In this document: positions 7,421 through 10,264 of the stretch, in pieces
Layout of the letters: each line of letters begins with the position of its first letter
How positions within the stretch are numbered: position 1 is the first letter of the stretch
DNA from: Methanimicrococcus sp.
GTDB taxonomy: Archaea; Halobacteriota; Methanosarcinia; Methanosarcinales; Methanosarcinaceae
DNA: 10,264 nucleotides
Direction of reading: 5' to 3'
Assembly: GCA_009776675.1 (NCBI GenBank)
Contig: WRNK01000022.1
Location: 870-11,133 of the forward strand
The notes under the pieces: model-generated
What the model saw: the letters and a program-made list of their open reading frames with translations, nothing else
Database searches by the model: none
Told to the model about the DNA's origin: nothing
Position numbers and translations under genes: made by a program

Positions 7421-8038
7421 ATGGGAAACCCATCCATGAAATACATTTTAGACCGCAGCGACATCAATGACTATTTGGCAGCGGATCAATATATTGATTT
7501 TGACAATCCGCTGATCCAAAAGAAAGCCAATGAGTTGTTTGCAGAATTGTCGGATGAAGAAGAAAAAATAAAAGTTGCTTTTGAATTTGTTCGAGACGAG
7601 ATAGATCATTCTGCCGATATCGACAGCGAGCGCGTCACAAAACGTGCATCCGAAGTATTGGAATACAAAGAAGGCATTTGCTTTGCAAAATCCCTTCTTT
7701 TGGCGGCACTTTTGAGATGTGCCAAAATTCCGGCGGGTCTCTGCTATCAGCGTCTGACAAGGGAAGATACGCCGGATACAGGCTACATTGTGCATGGTTT
7801 AAATGCCGTCTATCTTTCAAATAAAAAGAAATGGCTACGAATAGACGCCAGAGGGAATAAGTTAAACGTTGATGCCCAATTTATAGGAGAAGATGAAAAA
7901 ATCGCATTTCCTGTCCGGCATGAATATGAAGAAATGGATTATCCCACCATATATGCAGCGCCGCATCCATTAATTATACAGGCTTTTGAAAAGTATAACA
8001 ACCGCAAGGAACAGGAACTTGAAATCAATGAATTGTAA
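7421..8038 (+). CDS. transglutaminase-like domain protein
   Basis: A 205-residue protein with a transglutaminase-like (papain-fold) core. The probable catalytic triad is visible: Cys87 in the EGICFAKSLLLAALLR helix, His125 in IVHGLNAVYL, and Asp142 in LRIDARGNK, with the usual order and spacing. This fold is used by peptidases, amidases and acyl transferases, so the substrate cannot be read from sequence. No signal peptide or membrane segment is seen, so it acts in the cytosol. It follows the helicase-nuclease gene by 26 bp on the same strand and is probably co-transcribed. The GGA before the ATG at 7421 abuts the start codon with no spacer. An in-frame ATG at 7436 gives MKYILDRSDINDYL and, from memory, looks more like relatives' N-termini. 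The true start may therefore be 7436 and the protein 200 residues. The gene converges on uvrA, with 88 bp between the two stops. Confidence 0.85.
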   Translation: MGNPSMKYILDRSDINDYLAADQYIDFDNPLIQKKANELFAELSDEEEKIKVAFEFVRDEIDHSADIDSERVTKRASEVLEYKEGICFAKSLLLAALLRCAKIPAGLCYQRLTREDTPDTGYIVHGLNAVYLSNKKKWLRIDARGNKLNVDAQFIGEDEKIAFPVRHEYEEMDYPTIYAAPHPLIIQAFEKYNNRKEQELEINEL

Positions 8039-8095
8039 TGTTTTCTCACTTTAAAAACAGCATCTATGTAAACAAAAATTTTAAAAGAAAATTGT

Positions 8096-8138
8096 CAAAA
8101 ACAATGAATTAACGATGAATTCGTCTTCATTGTTTTTG
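8096..8138. terminator. bidirectional hairpin terminator between convergent genes
   Basis: Perfect 13-bp arms caaaaacaatgaa (8096-8108) and ttcattgtttttg (8126-8138) flank a 17-base centre. That centre can itself pair acga (8112-8115) with tcgt (8121-8124). Each strand ends its 3' arm in a run of five T, so it can serve both the transglutaminase-like gene (+) and uvrA (-). The right arm includes the uvrA stop codon (8127-8129) and its last three codons. Hairpin-dependent termination is not the main archaeal mode, but the T-runs alone would fit. Confidence 0.6.
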
Positions 8139-10264
8139 GTTGGCTCTTTTTTTGTTTTCTTTTGGGATGGTTGTTTTCTTTTCGTCTTTTTCAACTTTGG
8201 CTTTTTCTAAAACCGGTTTTAAATACTGAGCCGTATAACTTTTTTTGCTTTGGATCAGCTTTTCGGGGGCTCCGGAGGCAATGATTTGTCCGCCTTTGTC
8301 GCCGCCTTCCGGTCCCAAATCAATAATGTAATCTGAACATTTGATGACATCCAAATTGTGCTCAATGACGATCACGGTATTGCCCATATCGACCAAGTCG
8401 TTTAAAACGGAAATTAATTTTTTGACGTCATGGAAATGAAGGCCGGTAGTCGGCTCATCCAAAAGGTAAACAGTTTTGCCGGTGGCTTTCTTGGATAATT
8501 CGCGCGTCAGTTTGATGCGCTGCGCCTCGCCGCCTGAGAGGGTGGTTGAACTCTGCCCAAGTTTAATATAATCCAAACCAACCAATGACAAAGTTTCCAA
8601 TTTGTCGTGGATAAACGGGATTTTTTTGAAGTGTTCCTGGGCCTCAGCAACCGTCATATCCAAGACTTCAGCAATCGACTTGCCATTATATTTAACATCC
8701 AATGTTTCTTTGTTGTAGCGCGTTCCTTTGCATTCCTCACATTCCACATAAACGTCCGGCAAAAAGTTCATTTCAATCTTGATGAGACCGTCGCCTTGGC
8801 ATGCTTCACATCTGCCGCCTTTGACGTTAAATGAAAAACGTCCTGGGGAATAGCCGCGTATTTTGGATTCTTTGGTTCCCGCAAAAATTTCACGAATGCG
8901 GTCAAAAACTTTGGTGTATGTTGCCGGATTGGAGCGGGGTGTTTTTCCGATGGGATCTTGATCAATCACAATCACTTTGTCAATCGGCGTGTCAAATTGG
9001 ATAGAGGTATAGGCGCCGCTTTCTATTTGTGAATTATGAACGGCTTGCATGAGCGCCGGATAAAGAGTGTTATAAATCAATGTTGACTTTCCTGAACCTG
9101 AAACACCTGTCACGGCGGTTAAAATGCCAATCGGGATATCAAGTGATACATTTTTCAAATTGTTTTCCGTACATCCTTTTAAATGAATAAACTGATCGGA
9201 TGTGCGTCTTTGTGCAGGGATTGAAATGTATTCTTTGCCGGACAAATAACGACCTGTCAATGATTCTTTGTTTTGAATAATGTCTTTTGGCGTTCCGGCT
9301 GTCACCACATAACCGCCGGTGACGCCTGCACCCGGACCCATGTCAACGACATAATCCGAACACAAAATTGTGTCTTCATCATGTTCGACAACAACAAGCG
9401 TGTTTCCTAAATCTCGCAAGTGTTTTAATGTGCCGATCAGCTTTTGATTGTCGCGCTGATGCAAACCGATGGATGGCTCATCTAAAACGTATAAAACGCC
9501 GGTTAAGTTGGAACCGATTTGTGTTGCCAATCGAATACGCTGCGCTTCACCGCCGGAGAGTGTCCCCGCATTTCGAAATAGTGTTAAATAGCCGATGCCC
9601 ACTTGTTCCAAAAACAGCAAACGTGATCGGATTTCTTTTAAAATGAGAGAAGCAATTTCTTTTTGTTTATCTGTTAAAGACAACTTGTCAAAAAAATCGA
9701 TGGCTTCCGTCACTGACAATTTTGTGATGTCAATGATATTGAAATTGTTAATTTTCACGGAAAGGACTTTTTCACTTAACCGCTGCCCATCACATTTTTG
9801 GCATTTGGACACTTTCATGAATTTTTCAAGTTCTTGGCGGCGGTATTCGGATTCGGTTTGAGAATACAGCCGGATGCACTGCGGCATAATGCCTTCCCAG
9901 TAGCCGGTGGAAGTATAATTGGTATCACCGCCGCTCATTTGCATATTAAACTTAATCTTTTCATCCGAGCCGTACATTAAAATGTTGTACTGCTTTTCCG
10001 TCAAATCTTTAATCGGTGTCATCGGTGAAAAATGATAGTGTTTCGCAACCGATGATAAATATTGCTGGCGAAAACCGTCTAAATAATTTCGATAAACAGC
10101 AACGGCGCCTTCAGCAAGGCATAACGTTTTGTCGGGGATGATTAAATCCTCATCAAATTCCATATTAATGCCAAGACCGTTGCATTCCGGACAAGCGCCA
10201 AACGGACTGTTAAATGAAAACATACGCGGCTGCAATTCTTCAAAAGACAAGCCGCACTCAGGGC
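8127..10264 (-). CDS. uvrA: excinuclease ABC subunit A (UvrA), 5' end outside window
   Basis: UvrA is the DNA-damage sensor ATPase of nucleotide excision repair. It dimerises, loads UvrB at lesions and works with UvrC in the cytoplasm. The frame stays open to the window edge (P-E-C-G before LSFEELQPR), so the TTG at 10248-10250 is internal and the start lies beyond 10264. About 712 residues of a usual 940-960 are visible. They include the second half of zinc finger 1 (PEC at the edge, then CPEC), the first ABC signature LSGGEAQRIRLA (about 9523-9560) with LYVLDEPSIGLH, the second Walker A GVSGSGKS (about 9083-9108), zinc finger 2 with C-x2-C-x19-C-x2-C (about 8730-8812), the second signature LSGGEAQRIKLT (about 8501-8543), and YLLDEPTTGLHF. 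The first Walker A lies outside. A Lys-rich tail of about 28 residues ends the protein. UvrABC in methanogens is generally regarded as acquired from bacteria. Confidence 0.97.
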   Translation of the reverse strand, partial: PECGLSFEELQPRMFSFNSPFGACPECNGLGINMEFDEDLIIPDKTLCLAEGAVAVYRNYLDGFRQQYLSSVAKHYHFSPMTPIKDLTEKQYNILMYGSDEKIKFNMQMSGGDTNYTSTGYWEGIMPQCIRLYSQTESEYRRQELEKFMKVSKCQKCDGQRLSEKVLSVKINNFNIIDITKLSVTEAIDFFDKLSLTDKQKEIASLILKEIRSRLLFLEQVGIGYLTLFRNAGTLSGGEAQRIRLATQIGSNLTGVLYVLDEPSIGLHQRDNQKLIGTLKHLRDLGNTLVVVEHDEDTILCSDYVVDMGPGAGVTGGYVVTAGTPKDIIQNKESLTGRYLSGKEYISIPAQRRTSDQFIHLKGCTENNLKNVSLDIPIGILTAVTGVSGSGKSTLIYNTLYPALMQAVHNSQIESGAYTSIQFDTPIDKVIVIDQDPIGKTPRSNPATYTKVFDRIREIFAGTKESKIRGYSPGRFSFNVKGGRCEACQGDGLIKIEMNFLPDVYVECEECKGTRYNKETLDVKYNGKSIAEVLDMTVAEAQEHFKKIPFIHDKLETLSLVGLDYIKLGQSSTTLSGGEAQRIKLTRELSKKATGKTVYLLDEPTTGLHFHDVKKLISVLNDLVDMGNTVIVIEHNLDVIKCSDYIIDLGPEGGDKGGQIIASGAPEKLIQSKKSYTAQYLKPVLEKAKVEKDEKKTTIPKENKKRANQKQ

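Noticed and set aside
10248..10250. TTG as start codon of UvrA
   Set aside because: The frame continues to the window edge with PECG, the expected UvrA zinc-finger sequence, so this codon is internal.

Overview
This window looks like the chromosome of a methanogenic archaeon, probably of the Methanosarcinales/Methanosarcinaceae. It begins in the end of sn-glycerol-1-phosphate dehydrogenase, the enzyme that sets archaeal lipid stereochemistry. Next come two families known almost only from archaea, mainly methanogens: UPF0179 and DUF2150. The DNA is AT-rich, with A/T-rich spacers and BRE/TATA-like promoters. A low-GC, host-associated genus such as Methanimicrococcus is my best guess, but this rests on memory of families and gene order, not on a search.

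Layout: (1) 1-1469, + strand: the 3' end of egsA, then UPF0179 and DUF2150, closely spaced housekeeping-type genes. (2) 1470-1805: a 336-bp AT-rich gap with three pyrimidine/T-rich terminator-like tracts, a weak hairpin with T tail, and a plausible archaeal promoter for the next gene. (3) 1806-7394, + strand: a giant 1862-residue protein that joins a DUF4011 N-terminus, an Upf1/DNA2-like SF1 helicase, an MTES_1575/Vsr-like nuclease, a long acidic low-complexity linker containing an 18-bp minisatellite, and a DUF3320/winged-helix C-terminus. (4) 7421-8038, + strand: a transglutaminase-like (cysteine protease fold) protein only 26 bp downstream, probably in the same transcript. (5) 8039-8126: a short convergent spacer with a long inverted repeat, probably a bidirectional terminator, overlapping the uvrA stop codon. 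(6) 8127-10264, - strand: uvrA, cut at its 5' end by the window edge.

The likely accessory part is the helicase-nuclease plus transglutaminase-like pair, lying between lipid/housekeeping genes and a DNA-repair gene. Large DUF4011/SF1/MTES_1575/DUF3320 proteins have the domain logic of anti-phage or anti-plasmid effectors (ATP-driven nucleic-acid motor plus nuclease) and are often found in accessory or defence contexts. The pairing with a predicted Cys-His-Asp hydrolase or transferase is the most interesting lead, but whether they form a functional system is inference. No tRNA, rRNA, CRISPR array, IS element or integrase was seen.
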